Shown one piece after another: positions 15,767 through 24,568 of a stretch of 64,000 nt of DNA. The position numbers and the translations under genes were made by a program. The stretch lies in assembly GCA_017405085.1 (NCBI GenBank), contig JAFRBB010000012.1:1-64000 (forward strand). The letters run 5' to 3'. Origin of the DNA: Eubacteriaceae bacterium (GTDB lineage: Bacteria > Bacillota > Clostridia > Eubacteriales > Eubacteriaceae). Position 1 is the first letter of the stretch. Every line of letters begins with the position of its first letter. The notes beneath the pieces were generated by a model. It did no database searches, was not told the DNA's origin, and saw only the letters and a list, made by a program, of their open reading frames with translations.

Positions 15767-15793
15767 GAAATCCGCTGCAGGCGGATTTCTTTT
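15767..15793 (+). terminator. terminator of the second cysteine synthase, T-tract hit by an IS
   Basis: GAAATCCGC (15767-15775) pairs with GCGGATTTC (15781-15789), followed by TTTT. The insertion sequence begins at 15794, inside what was a longer T run. The left copy of the target duplication (15786-15793) overlaps the terminator, so it probably still works. Confidence 0.85.
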
Positions 15794-17331
15794 GGTTCAA
15801 TCACAAATTCTATGGGATTTAGGATTGCGGACGTAGCTTCTGCGGCTGGCATCGAATAGCTTGAGGAAAAAGTATTCATCATCCGGATATCCGTAACCAT
15901 GTTGCCGGAGCGTTTTGATTTTCTGGTTGATGCCCTCGACTTTACCGCTGGTGATTTGGAAGGTGGCGTGAGCAATGATTCCTTCAAAGTGATTATCCAG
16001 CAGTTTGCGAAACCAGAGTAGGTGCGGGTTGCCTGTGGCTTCACAGATGTCCATGATGTCAATGTTTTTCTCTGCCATACGAGCTTCGACCGTATCTTTG
16101 TAGGCCTCGTCCAGTTTTGCCTTAATAAGATCGAGCGTGAATAGAAGTGCATTCTCTTTTAGAAGACTATCATATTTGTCTTCATAGCCGGCTTTTCGGA
16201 TAACATCAGGCGTGCCAAAGAGAGTACTGCCCCGATGAATGATGCGACCTGCTTCGGCATCTCTATCTTTCTTTTGTAGTGTAGAGCGCTTGGACATGAG
16301 TATATATCGGGTCTTTTTCAATGCTTTTGCAGCCTCGATATTTCCCTCATCGTAAAGACGTCGCTGTTCATCTTTGCGGACTTCGCTGACCACCTTGTCG
16401 TTGAAATTCTTGATTAAATGGAAATGATCAAAAACCGGTTGGATATGGGGACAGCGCTCCTCAAATGCTTCTTGAAAGTCGGAGTTCATGTCGCAGGCAA
16501 CCGCTTCTACACTATCCATCCATTCCAATCCAACATGATTGATGAAATCGTACACGACTTGCTTCTTTTTGCCGTTAACAATCCAGAGGATATGTCCTGT
16601 CTCCATGTCGATGATGTGAGTGGCATACTTTCTGCCGTTGTGGAGCTTGAATTCATCTATACCGAGGATCTTTGTAGTTTTCTCCGGTTTGATAATTTCC
16701 TTCCCGTCCATGGTATATCGTTCCTGCAAGCGTTTCTTATCAATGGCTTTTACGACATTTTTGCCGAGACCTGTGATTTCTGCTACTTGTTTGTTGGTAT
16801 ATGTTTCCATGGCAAGAAGATCCCTTGTATATTGATATAGTTCCCTTGTTATGCGGTGTCCCGGAGCCTTGAAAGAAATGAACTGACTCTTTGTAGCTCC
16901 GCAGTCAGGGCATTTAAACTGGTTGTGCGGAAAGAAAACACAGCTCAGATTACCACCGAAACACAAATGCCGTAGGGTGATATTTTGATGAGCATTAATA
17001 TGCATGCGTCTTCCGCATTTGCAGACGCGGTCTTCTTCCTCAATAGACAGACTGCCGCGAAAGCAGAGCACTGTGCGTCCGGACTGAGCCGTCTCTATGG
17101 TCGTTTCTTCATTCCTGAAACCATTCAGATATGATGGTATCTGAAGATATTCATTCGTCTCTGTCTCAAAAAAGAGTTGACCATTAGCTTCTGAGTGTAT
17201 ATACTTCATTTTGAAGAGCCTCCTTTAGGGCGGAGTATTTGGTTGCTTAAATATTCCCCTATCCTAATCTATGGCTCTTTTTTATTCAACTCTTTTGTTC
17301 ACCAGCATCCCACAGAAAAAGTGATTGACCC
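15794..17331 (-). mobile_element. complete ISL3-family insertion sequence, 1538 bp
   Basis: The left end GGTTCAATCAC...TTCT.TGGGAT (15794-15823) and the reverse complement of the right end GGGTCAATCAC...TTCT.TGGGAT (17331-17302) match at about 23 of 30 bases. The element is flanked by a perfect 8-bp direct repeat TTTCTTTT (15786-15793 and 17332-17339), the duplication length of the ISL3 family. It contains one intact transposase gene. Intact ends, duplication and gene point to a recent insertion that could still be active. Confidence 0.93.
15797..17209 (-). CDS. ISL3-family transposase
   Basis: This 470-residue transposase has an N-terminal zinc-ribbon-like region (CKCGRRMH and FKCPDCGATKSQF, residues about 63-114), a helix-turn-helix (TNKQVAEITGLGKNVVKAIDK) and a DDE catalytic domain beginning KILGIDEFKLHNGRKYAT. 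Its later blocks are DMNSDFQEAF, FDHFHLIKNFN and, near the C-terminus, SGKVEGINQKIKTLRQHGYGY carrying the final Glu. AAAGGAGG lies about nine bases before the ATG. The stop codon lies inside the left inverted repeat. No frameshift is visible. Confidence 0.95.
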   Translation of the reverse strand: MKYIHSEANGQLFFETETNEYLQIPSYLNGFRNEETTIETAQSGRTVLCFRGSLSIEEEDRVCKCGRRMHINAHQNITLRHLCFGGNLSCVFFPHNQFKCPDCGATKSQFISFKAPGHRITRELYQYTRDLLAMETYTNKQVAEITGLGKNVVKAIDKKRLQERYTMDGKEIIKPEKTTKILGIDEFKLHNGRKYATHIIDMETGHILWIVNGKKKQVVYDFINHVGLEWMDSVEAVACDMNSDFQEAFEERCPHIQPVFDHFHLIKNFNDKVVSEVRKDEQRRLYDEGNIEAAKALKKTRYILMSKRSTLQKKDRDAEAGRIIHRGSTLFGTPDVIRKAGYEDKYDSLLKENALLFTLDLIKAKLDEAYKDTVEARMAEKNIDIMDICEATGNPHLLWFRKLLDNHFEGIIAHATFQITSGKVEGINQKIKTLRQHGYGYPDDEYFFLKLFDASRRSYVRNPKSHRICD

Positions 17332-17340
17332 TTTCTTTTT

Positions 17341-18300
17341 TTGACAGATGATGCCTTAACATATAACGAACCCGATCCGATCGTCATTGAAATCGACCGA
17401 CAATCGTGGTTTAATAGCCATATCATCAGAAAAAGGAGCTATAGACTGACCGAATCCGGCAATCCCCAAAAGATCAAGGACATAAAATATTACGATTTAA
17501 TTCAGCAAATGACCTTAATGGATGACGCGTTTGCCCAAGTGTTTTTCGAAAACAATCTGACAGCGATGACGATGCTATTAAAAGATCATCTTGGAAAAGC
17601 CAGATATTCGCGCTACTGAAGTCCGTGTCCAGCACAAAACTCCTAATTTGCACAGGCACTCCGTAATATTGGACGTCACTGCCGCCGATCAGGACGGCAA
17701 GCACTACGAAACGGAAATCCAGCGCGGCGATGCCGGTGCCAATCCAAAACGGGCGCGTTATCATTTAAGTCTCATGGTTACGAGTAGCCTTGAAAAAACG
17801 AGAAGATTTCACGGCTTAGCCGAAATCGGTTGTGATTTTCATCACCGAAAAAGATGTCCTAAAGAAAAACAAACCGCTGTACCGCATCGGACGGTAAATC
17901 AAGCGGGCGATGAAATGTTTGCTTTTGACGATGGAGAGAATATCATCTATGTGAATGGCGCATATAGTGATGTGAACACTGATATAGGAAAATTGATTCA
18001 CGACATTAAAAGCAAAGAAGCGAAAAGATATATTATTCGGAAAATGCCGAAACAGCTACGTATATAAAGGAAATTAATGAAGGAGCAAAGACAATGAGCG
18101 GTGTAATAGAAAAATTAATAGAAAAAGAGAGACATGCAGTAAAATAAGAAAACACCATTAATAATGCCGGATTGTTTTACCAAAAAGCAATTGAGCAATC
18201 TGTGATTATTGATGTAATTTCTGAAGGATTGAAAGTCAATCACTCGGAAGCCGAAGAAATATTCCGCAAGGAAATCCTAAACGAAAAAGAAACGGCATGA
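17341..18300 (+). pseudogene. decayed Rpn-family (PD-(D/E)XK nuclease/transposase-like) gene
   Basis: Pieces of one Rpn protein lie in different frames. The N-terminal part YYDLIQQMTLMDDAFAQVFF is in one frame (to 17619). The nuclease core, with VILDVTAADQDGKHYETEIQ and KRARYHLSLM, is in another (17591-18067). A C-terminal part beginning at the ATG at 18094 is interrupted by an in-frame TAA and resumes as AGLFYQKAIEQSV. The D...E-x-Q catalytic pattern is recognisable, but no continuous protein is possible. The IS inserted just upstream removed any promoter reading in from cysK. Sequence between 17341 and 17450 is not recognisably Rpn. Confidence 0.75.
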
Positions 18301-18319
18301 GATTTCGCGGAACAGAGAA

Positions 18320-18499
18320 ATGAAAGACATATCTTTATCAGTCGGACTTCGGGAAAGGCTGATCGAACGCATCGAGGATGAATTGGATTTAGCAGTCTTT
18401 AACCGAGCGGTTTCTGAAAAACTCGAGGATGATGTGACCTGTTCTTTGACTGAAGTCATATCAATGCTGGAAACATCGTCTAACGTCAAGTGTGATTAA
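18320..18499 (+). pseudogene. truncated RelB/DUF6290-like antitoxin remnant
   Basis: A 59-codon frame encodes MKDISLSVGLRERLIERIED, then ELDLAVFNRAVSEKLEDDVT and a LTEVISMLET end. The part IEDELDL...A...EDDVTCSLTEV fits the C-terminal half of RelB-like ribbon-helix-helix antitoxins. The central helices normally found between the N-terminal strand and that half are missing, so this looks internally deleted. No toxin gene follows; a terminator comes next. It is probably a relic, but an expressed fragment cannot be ruled out. Confidence 0.5.
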
Positions 18500-18527
18500 C
18501 AAAAATTGTTAGCACTCACAAACCCAA

Positions 18528-18566
18528 AAAACGGGCTTGGCACCATAGCCTAGCCCGTTTTGCATT
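18528..18566. terminator. bidirectional terminator
   Basis: AAAACGGGCTtGG (18528-18540) pairs with CCtAGCCCGTTTT (18549-18561) with one mismatch. A and T runs flank it, so it can serve both the decayed plus-strand genes and the minus-strand bactofilin-like gene. Confidence 0.8.
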
Positions 18567-18640
18567 TCAAATATAATTTTACGCGGACACTTTTCATCTG
18601 ACCAATTCATTACCGAAAAGCGATTGTCCGCATCAACCGC

Positions 18641-19822
18641 TTACTGCTCCTGCGATTCCTGCTTAATCTGTTCAGGCTGTTTCTTCTGCGGTTTGAATTC
18701 TTTAAACCATTCGGCGAATTTCTGCGATACGTAGCCGAACACATAAATAGAGCAGGCCACACCGACAATCCAGCCGATATAGGGCAGCATGCCCACGATG
18801 ACCAAAACGGCAACGCCGATGAGCATCGACAAGACGGGATGCAGTTTCGGCAAGATCAACCGTGTGACGGACGACGCGGTAAACGCGACGCCGATGCAGG
18901 TAAAGAAGAGATATGCCAAAAGCAGCAGCACCGCCAACGGCATGCCGATAAGTGTGAAGCAGAGTGCCATAATCACGATCGGCGCGCAGATCCACACCAG
19001 TAGGCCGATGAGGATATATCTCCCTTTATTGGCCATGAACATGTCGATCGCTTCCTCGGCATTTTTGCGGAAAACGAGGGTGATCACCAGCCCGATGAGA
19101 AACACCGCGACGATCCAGAACAGACCGCGCATAATCGCGTTGGTCACCGCTTGGGCCTGAGCCGCCTGTCTCTCCGCAGGATCTTCTCCCTTCGTTATCA
19201 CTTTTTCGTATGAGATCTTGTCCTTATTGACCCCGGCGGCAATCTCCGGTTCATTTTCGGAACGGATCATTAGTTTACCGTTGATGACCGTGTCCTGCCC
19301 GATAATAACTTTGCTCGCCTCGATGGCGCCGTCGCCGTTGAGCTTGCCGTTAAAAGCAACCACATTCCCCGACGCCGTCAGCGCGGAACAGTCGGCGTTG
19401 ATATCGCTCACGCTCCCCGTAGTGAGGATACTTCCGAAATTGGAGCCCTTCACCGTGATGGTGTCGCCCATCAGAAAGGCGTTGCCGCCGTCTTTGACAT
19501 TGGCAATCTCCACATTCTGACCCATGCCAAAAATGTCGGCAATCATCGGAATGGTGTCGATTTTCAGGTTTTGTGCACCTGCAAAAAGATTGCCGCTCAC
19601 GTCGCAATTTTTGACGATCACGTCCTTTCCCATCAAAAAGGCATCACGGCATTTTTCGCCTTGAATTTCGGCGCTGCTGTCCATCTTAAAGACATTTCCC
19701 GCCGTGTCATGGTTGGCGCCGGAGCCTTCCTGACTGACCTGAGTCGACTGAGCCATCGCCGCAGACGAGCAGCAGAGCATGATCAGTATGACCACCGTCA
19801 AAACGCTAAACAATTTTTTCAT
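18641..19822 (-). CDS. exported bactofilin-like beta-repeat protein with C-terminal membrane domain
   Basis: This 393-residue protein begins with a signal peptide (MKKLFSVLTVVILIMLCCSS, cleavage after AMA). Residues about 35-190 are a repetitive small-residue beta region (GNVFKMDSSAEIQG, DAFLMGKDVIV, GNLFAGAQNLKI, NAFLMGDTITVKG, GKLNGDGAIEASKVIIGQD) resembling the bactofilin or polymer-forming beta-helix. Three or four membrane helices follow (from about 232 to 375), and it ends in a Lys/Gln-rich cytoplasmic tail. A good GGAGG precedes the ATG. Classical bactofilins are cytoplasmic, so a secreted version joined to a membrane domain would place the polymer-like part outside the cell. It is divergent from lemA. 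Function unknown. Confidence 0.7.
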   Translation of the reverse strand: MKKLFSVLTVVILIMLCCSSAAMAQSTQVSQEGSGANHDTAGNVFKMDSSAEIQGEKCRDAFLMGKDVIVKNCDVSGNLFAGAQNLKIDTIPMIADIFGMGQNVEIANVKDGGNAFLMGDTITVKGSNFGSILTTGSVSDINADCSALTASGNVVAFNGKLNGDGAIEASKVIIGQDTVINGKLMIRSENEPEIAAGVNKDKISYEKVITKGEDPAERQAAQAQAVTNAIMRGLFWIVAVFLIGLVITLVFRKNAEEAIDMFMANKGRYILIGLLVWICAPIVIMALCFTLIGMPLAVLLLLAYLFFTCIGVAFTASSVTRLILPKLHPVLSMLIGVAVLVIVGMLPYIGWIVGVACSIYVFGYVSQKFAEWFKEFKPQKKQPEQIKQESQEQ

Positions 19823-19877
19823 TTTGAACCTCCTTCATATTTTCATTTAATGGACCATATAATTGCTTTACGGTCAT

Positions 19878-19906
19878 ATTATACATCTGAGTCCGATCGA
19901 TTACAA
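19878..19906 (-). promoter_or_regulatory. promoter for the bactofilin-like gene
   Basis: On the minus strand TTGTAA (19906-19901), 17 bases and TATAAT (19883-19878), 56 bases before the start codon. Confidence 0.65.
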
Positions 19907-20094
19907 TATTGTCCGAACAAACGGTCGTTTTTAAAGCACGAACGGTCAAAGACTATTCGCCTCTTAGACCCTGCCGAAAAACGGATCAGATTTTCGCAGC
20001 GAACCGAAAGTGCGCAAGGTGACTTTTTGCGTTTTTTGTCGAAAAAAGTCCGTTGAAATGTTCGATATTTGTAGCGTTTACGCGCCAAAGATGG

Positions 20095-20100
20095 TATAAT
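20095..20100 (+). promoter_or_regulatory. -10 box upstream of lemA
   Basis: TATAAT lies 56 bases before the lemA start. The best -35 at 17-base spacing (TAGCGT) is weak. The 19907-20094 stretch has no credible gene. Confidence 0.45.
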
Positions 20101-20155
20101 AAAATCGCAATTATTTTATATTGTAATAGTTTTAATATTTAAGGAGGAACACCCA

Positions 20156-20728
20156 ATGGTACTTATTGTTTTACTCGTCATCATTGCCATTATCGTCATC
20201 GGCGCCATCTGGTTTATCAGTGTGCGAAACGGCTTGGTCGGAGCTCGAAACCAAGTTGAAGAAGCATTCTCAACCATGGACGTCTATTTAAAGAAACGTT
20301 ATGACCTCATCCCCAATCTGGTGGAAACCGTCAAAGGCTATGCCCATCACGAATCCGACACCTTGGAAAAAGTTATCGCCGCCCGCAACGCCGCCATGTC
20401 CACCTCATCCGACGACATGGACGCCAAACTCAAAAACGAATCACAGCTCAGCGGCACATTAAAAACTCTCTTTGCCGTTGCGGAAGCCTATCCCGATCTC
20501 AAAGCCAACCAAAACTTCATCGATCTGCAAGAACAACTCAAAGCCATTGAGGAAGATATCGCCAACGCCCGCAAATATTACAACGGCACCGTTCGCGCCT
20601 ACAACAACAAAGTCGAAATGTTCCCGGGCAGCGTCGTCGCCGGCATGGGCGGCTTCACCCGCAAACCCTACTTTGAAGTGGATTCCGCCGAAGAACGTCA
20701 AAATGTCAAGGTCAGCTTTGACAAATAA
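20156..20728 (+). CDS. lemA: LemA family protein
   Basis: This 190-residue protein has one N-terminal membrane helix (LIVLLVIIAIIVIGAIWFI), then the coiled-coil LemA domain with its signature RNGLVGARNQVEEAFSTMDV, KKRYDLIPNLVETVKGY and ETLEKVIAARNAA-like blocks, ending near FPGSVVAG and PYFEVDSAEERQNVKVSF. AAGGAGG sits about eight bases before the ATG. LemA proteins are commonly next to DUF2207 membrane proteins, as here, and are thought to work with them at the cell envelope; the biochemical role is not known. Confidence 0.93.
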   Translation: MVLIVLLVIIAIIVIGAIWFISVRNGLVGARNQVEEAFSTMDVYLKKRYDLIPNLVETVKGYAHHESDTLEKVIAARNAAMSTSSDDMDAKLKNESQLSGTLKTLFAVAEAYPDLKANQNFIDLQEQLKAIEEDIANARKYYNGTVRAYNNKVEMFPGSVVAGMGGFTRKPYFEVDSAEERQNVKVSFDK

Positions 20729-20747
20729 TCCCATAGCCAGTCATTAC

Positions 20748-20772
20748 AGCCGGATTCATCCGGCTTTCTTTA
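20748..20772 (+). terminator. rho-independent terminator after lemA
   Basis: AGCCGGAT (20748-20755), two bases and ATCCGGCT (20758-20765), then TTCTTT. The following 20773-20990 holds a GATAAGCTC stretch faintly like the MITE ends but no gene. Confidence 0.75.
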
Positions 20773-20990
20773 AATCAGAATAAACGCGAGAAAAACGTCA
20801 AACAAAACGAAAAGACGAAAGGCGCAAAACGGATAAACCAAAGCGAAATGATAAACCGAACGATGGGGTCAATTTAATCAAAAGGCTTTTCGGCGATAAG
20901 CTCACGCGCCGCGTCAGAATGGCGTGAAGCCTACCGCGGACAGCCGGCGAATCACCCATCGTATCATATTCACAATAAAAGGAAGTTCTC

Positions 20991-22883
20991 ATGAAAAAAC
21001 GATTTTTCACAATCGGCTTGCTGATCTTGCTTGCCTGCCTATTTTTCCCGTCGGCGGTTTTTGCCGAAGCCTATACGACGCCTCAATACGACGTCAAATG
21101 GACCGTGGGGGAAAACCGGTCCTGCCACGTGGAAGAAACCATTCACGTCCATTTTTTGGAACCCCGCCACGGCATCTATCGTTACATTCCCATCAAAGGC
21201 ACAACCTATCGGGAAATTGACGGCAAACCCACCGAAATTACCTACGCCGCCACGGTTAAAAACGTCAAGGTGGAAGGCTACGAATACGACGTCAGCACCA
21301 AAAACAACAACGCCGTCATCCAAATCGGCGACCCGGATTCCACCGTTAACGGCGACCAAACTTACAAAATCACCTATGACTACGATCCCGGCGCCGACGG
21401 CACCAACAACTACGACACCTTCTATTCCAACATTTTGCCCTTCCAGTGGCCGACGGCCATCGATTCGGCCAGTTTTACCATCAACATGCCCAAAACCTTT
21501 GATCCCAAAAACGTCAACATTTACGCCGGGAAATACGGCGCTGTTGATGGCTCTATCGTTGATTACAATGTGAGCGGAAACACGGTTACTGGGCACACCA
21601 CCAAATCCCTCGAAGCCAATCAGGGAATCACTGCCAACATTTTGCTTCCGAAAGGCTATTGGGTAGGTTTTACTACGGGCTACGAAGGTGTCCCCTTTAC
21701 CATCGGCGCCTCTATTCTCGCCATCATTTTAGGCGTTGTGCTATATTTTATTTTCGGCCGCAGCAAAAAACCCGTGGAAGTCGTGGGCTTTTATCCGCCC
21801 CACAATTTTCCGCCGGCCTATGTCGGCAAAATCTACGACGGTGATGTCTCCAACGATGACATTATCGCCACCATCATCTATCTGGCCGATAAAGGCTACC
21901 TGACCATTGAGCAAACGAGCAAGAAAGCCTTCACTTTTCATAAGCAAAAAGCCTTAGCAGGCAATGAAGAGCCCTATGTCAGAGAGGTCTACAACGGCCT
22001 GTTCGAGAAAAAGAATGATGTCACTTCCAAAGATTTGGAAGATGATTTCTACATCGCTGTTCAGGAGGCCCAGGACAGCGTCACGTCTTATTTTGAAGAA
22101 GAGGATCACAAAATCGACAGCGGAAAATCTACAATAGGCACATTGCTCATGAGTGTGCTCGCGCTTGTTACAATGTTTGCTTTTTCCATGGCCGGTCAGT
22201 TTAAACAAACCCATAACATTCAACTGATCTCTTCTCTCATCTATACCGCTGTTTTCGGAATCGGCGCTTTTGGGTCAATTAAATCGATCATTAAAGGGAT
22301 CAAGCAGATTAAAGACAAAAAAGCCGGCAAGGGTATTGTTCAAATCATCATTAGTATCGTCATCACACTGATTTTGTTCGGCGTTGCCAATATCATGCTC
22401 GAACTCGGTTATGGCGTGACCTTCCTCGCTTTCTTGGCCATCGCAGTATTAGGCGTTTTGTCTGAAATCTCCACAAGCCGCACCGACCTCGGCACCACCT
22501 GGTTCGGTGAGGTTTTAGGCTTTAAAAACTTTATCGAAAAAGCGGAAAAAGACCGCATCAACGCCCTCGTGGAAGAAAATCCCAACTATTTTTACGACAT
22601 TCTCCCCTACGCTTATGTGCTCAATGTCACAGATAAATGGGCGAAGAACTTCGAGCATCTGCCGATGGAACCTCCGGTTTGGTATTCCACCTATGACAGC
22701 TATGACGTCTTCAACGCGATGATGTTCTCACGAATGATGCGCACAAGCATGAATCACATGAGTTCAAGCATGATCAACATCCCCTCCGATTCCGGAAGCG
22801 GCGGCTTCGGCGACAGCGGCTTCGGCGGAGGCGGCGGTTCCGGCGGAGGCGGTTCCGGCGGAGGCGGCGGCGGAAGCTGGTAA
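20991..22883 (+). CDS. DUF2207 membrane protein with glycine-rich tail
   Basis: This 630-residue protein has a signal peptide (FFTIGLLILLACLFFPSAVFA) and an extracellular DUF2207 beta domain: residues about 25-225, with YDVKWTVGENRSCHVEETIH, RHGIYRYIPIKG and ILPFQWPTAIDSASFTINMP. A membrane helix lies near 235-257, a cytoplasmic winged-helix-like segment (DDIIATIIYLADKGYLTIEQ) follows, then about four further helices (375-475), the DKWAKNFEHLPMEPPVWY segment and a Gly/Ser-only tail. AAGGAAG precedes the ATG. It follows lemA, and a shorter paralogue follows it. This is the standard LemA-DUF2207 pairing; function unknown. Confidence 0.9.
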   Translation: MKKRFFTIGLLILLACLFFPSAVFAEAYTTPQYDVKWTVGENRSCHVEETIHVHFLEPRHGIYRYIPIKGTTYREIDGKPTEITYAATVKNVKVEGYEYDVSTKNNNAVIQIGDPDSTVNGDQTYKITYDYDPGADGTNNYDTFYSNILPFQWPTAIDSASFTINMPKTFDPKNVNIYAGKYGAVDGSIVDYNVSGNTVTGHTTKSLEANQGITANILLPKGYWVGFTTGYEGVPFTIGASILAIILGVVLYFIFGRSKKPVEVVGFYPPHNFPPAYVGKIYDGDVSNDDIIATIIYLADKGYLTIEQTSKKAFTFHKQKALAGNEEPYVREVYNGLFEKKNDVTSKDLEDDFYIAVQEAQDSVTSYFEEEDHKIDSGKSTIGTLLMSVLALVTMFAFSMAGQFKQTHNIQLISSLIYTAVFGIGAFGSIKSIIKGIKQIKDKKAGKGIVQIIISIVITLILFGVANIMLELGYGVTFLAFLAIAVLGVLSEISTSRTDLGTTWFGEVLGFKNFIEKAEKDRINALVEENPNYFYDILPYAYVLNVTDKWAKNFEHLPMEPPVWYSTYDSYDVFNAMMFSRMMRTSMNHMSSSMINIPSDSGSGGFGDSGFGGGGGSGGGGSGGGGGGSW

Positions 22884-22956
22884 TACACGATAGACACCAT
22901 AACCCTTTCAACCGGCTCAACCGTCATACCGAAAATTTTATCATTTAAACCCAATC

Positions 22957-22988
22957 AAGGCTGCTTTTCCGACGGAAAGCGGCCTTTT
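22957..22988 (+). terminator. terminator after the DUF2207 gene
   Basis: AAGGCTGCTTTTCC pairs with GGAAAGCGGCCTT around a three-base loop, with one bulge and one G-U pair, and TTTTC follows. The rest of 22884-23159 shows nothing coding. Confidence 0.75.
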
Positions 22989-23159
22989 CATCTAAAATGA
23001 CACCTTTATCTTTTGTGATAAAGATCATTTGATGGTTTCTCATCCGGCAACCAAACTCGATCAAAACCGCACTTAACAAAAGATCGTTTTAATCGCAACA
23101 GGTTAGTATCCGGAACGCCGGCCCCTCAACAATATCGCCTTATAAAGCATGAAACACCA

Positions 23160-23188
23160 TTGACGAAATGGAAAAAATATTGTTAAAT
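23160..23188 (+). promoter_or_regulatory. promoter for the second DUF2207 gene
   Basis: TTGACG (23160-23165), a 17-base spacer and TTAAAT (23183-23188), 32 bases before the start codon. With the upstream terminator it makes this gene its own unit. Confidence 0.6.
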
Positions 23189-23220
23189 GATATCCTATCC
23201 TACCAACGCGAGAGGTCAAC

Positions 23221-24459
23221 ATGAAAACAATCATCAAGTTTACGGGATGTCAACTTATCTTGATGATCGTGCTCCTTGCCGCAGGCAGCTCATCTGTCTT
23301 CGCCAACGAGTATTATGATACCGGGCGCTTTGACGTCACAGTCAGCATCGGAGCCGACGCAAAATGCCGTGTCAACGAACGAATCAATCTCCTATTTTCA
23401 CATTCGCAAAACGGTATTCGTCGTGCATTGCCCACAGACCGCGGCGTCCATCGGACAGTGAACGGCAAGGACATCGTCGAGAACGAGCACATTGTCTACA
23501 GTGATTTTAGCGCTTCGGGAAATGAAGTACACACCCAAACCGACAATAAACAATTGATGGCTTATATTTACAGTGACGCGCCGGTCAGCGGTTATCAAAG
23601 TTACAGTCTAAGCTACACCCGAGATGCCGGTGATAACGGTCATGCCGATTTTGATGACCTAATATTGCCCGTCCTGCCCTACACCTGGGATGACGATATC
23701 AGCGAAGGTCATTTTAAAATCACCTTGCCCGAAGCCGTCGATCCCAAATGCGTCGCCATTTACGCCGGAGAGCACGGTGCCAAAGACGGAGCAGGCGTAG
23801 CTTATATCATCAGCGGGAAAAACATCACCGGACATATCACAAAAGTTCTGGGCCCCTGCGAAGGCGTGACGATGGTTCTTCGCGTACCGAAAGGCTATTT
23901 TAAAGGCGCGGCTACCGGCAGGGATTTTTTAATTCCCGATGCCGTCCTCGGCATACTCGGCTGTCTGGCGGCTTATCTGCTTATCCGCCACTTTCAAAAA
24001 CAGCAAAACAACGCTCAACTTTCATCTACAACCCACAGCGTTTTATCCAGACATGATTATCGCGCTCAAACGGCTTTTCGCCTGCGCTCGATCGTCATGA
24101 TGATGGCACTCATCGCGTCTCTTGGTCATGCCTGGGCCATGATGTACGCAGCGCTCCGCAGCTTCTCCCCTGTCATCGGACTGACCATTTGGCTCTTCGC
24201 GGCGCTTTTGCCAGCGGTGGCCGATGCCCTCGCCGTTTATCTGTTTTTTAAATATAAGGACAATGAAACAGCGCTGATATGGTTTGTTTTATCCGCAATC
24301 GCCGCGTTGCTCATCAATCTCTGTGCCGTCATTTTCTGCTATACGATCATTCATACGGTCGTCGTTCCGGCTATGGTATACGCGGGATTTTTGGCTTTGG
24401 GCTTTGCTTACGCCTTTTTCACCAAAAGCCTGAGACCATTTAGAAAAGGGCAGGATTAA
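23221..24459 (+). CDS. short DUF2207 paralogue
   Basis: This 412-residue protein has a signal peptide (IIKFTGCQLILMIVLLAAGS, cleavage after VFA) and the same extracellular domain as its neighbour (FDVTVSIGADAKCRVNERIN, NGIRRALPTDRG, LPVLPYTWDDDISEGHFKI, CVAIYAGEHGAKDGA). One membrane helix lies near 240-258. The cytoplasmic winged-helix segment and Gly-rich tail are missing; instead a four-helix membrane domain ends the protein (about 295-405). AGAGG precedes the ATG. It probably arose by duplication and loss of the C-terminal half. Function unknown. Confidence 0.8.
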   Translation: MKTIIKFTGCQLILMIVLLAAGSSSVFANEYYDTGRFDVTVSIGADAKCRVNERINLLFSHSQNGIRRALPTDRGVHRTVNGKDIVENEHIVYSDFSASGNEVHTQTDNKQLMAYIYSDAPVSGYQSYSLSYTRDAGDNGHADFDDLILPVLPYTWDDDISEGHFKITLPEAVDPKCVAIYAGEHGAKDGAGVAYIISGKNITGHITKVLGPCEGVTMVLRVPKGYFKGAATGRDFLIPDAVLGILGCLAAYLLIRHFQKQQNNAQLSSTTHSVLSRHDYRAQTAFRLRSIVMMMALIASLGHAWAMMYAALRSFSPVIGLTIWLFAALLPAVADALAVYLFFKYKDNETALIWFVLSAIAALLINLCAVIFCYTIIHTVVVPAMVYAGFLALGFAYAFFTKSLRPFRKGQD

Positions 24460-24516
24460 CGAATGACAAACGAAACCCCGGAAACAACATCACGATATTC
24501 CATTTTTCAAAAAGCA

Positions 24517-24556
24517 AAAAGCGGCGGCTCCTATTTCGCGAGCCGCCGCTTTTGTT
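24517..24556. terminator. strong bidirectional terminator
   Basis: AAAAGCGGCGGCTC (24517-24530) pairs perfectly with GAGCCGCCGCTTTT (24540-24553) between convergent genes. Confidence 0.92.
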
Positions 24557-24568
24557 ATTTATTATATT

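Noticed and set aside
19879-20088. Minus-strand frame of 69 codons upstream of lemA
   Set aside because: It overlaps the promoter of the bactofilin-like gene and has low-complexity basic sequence without a start signal.
20880-20945. Another copy of the MITE border (GGCGATAAGCTCA...)
   Set aside because: Only about ten bases match, and no partner inverted repeat or internal unit could be found.
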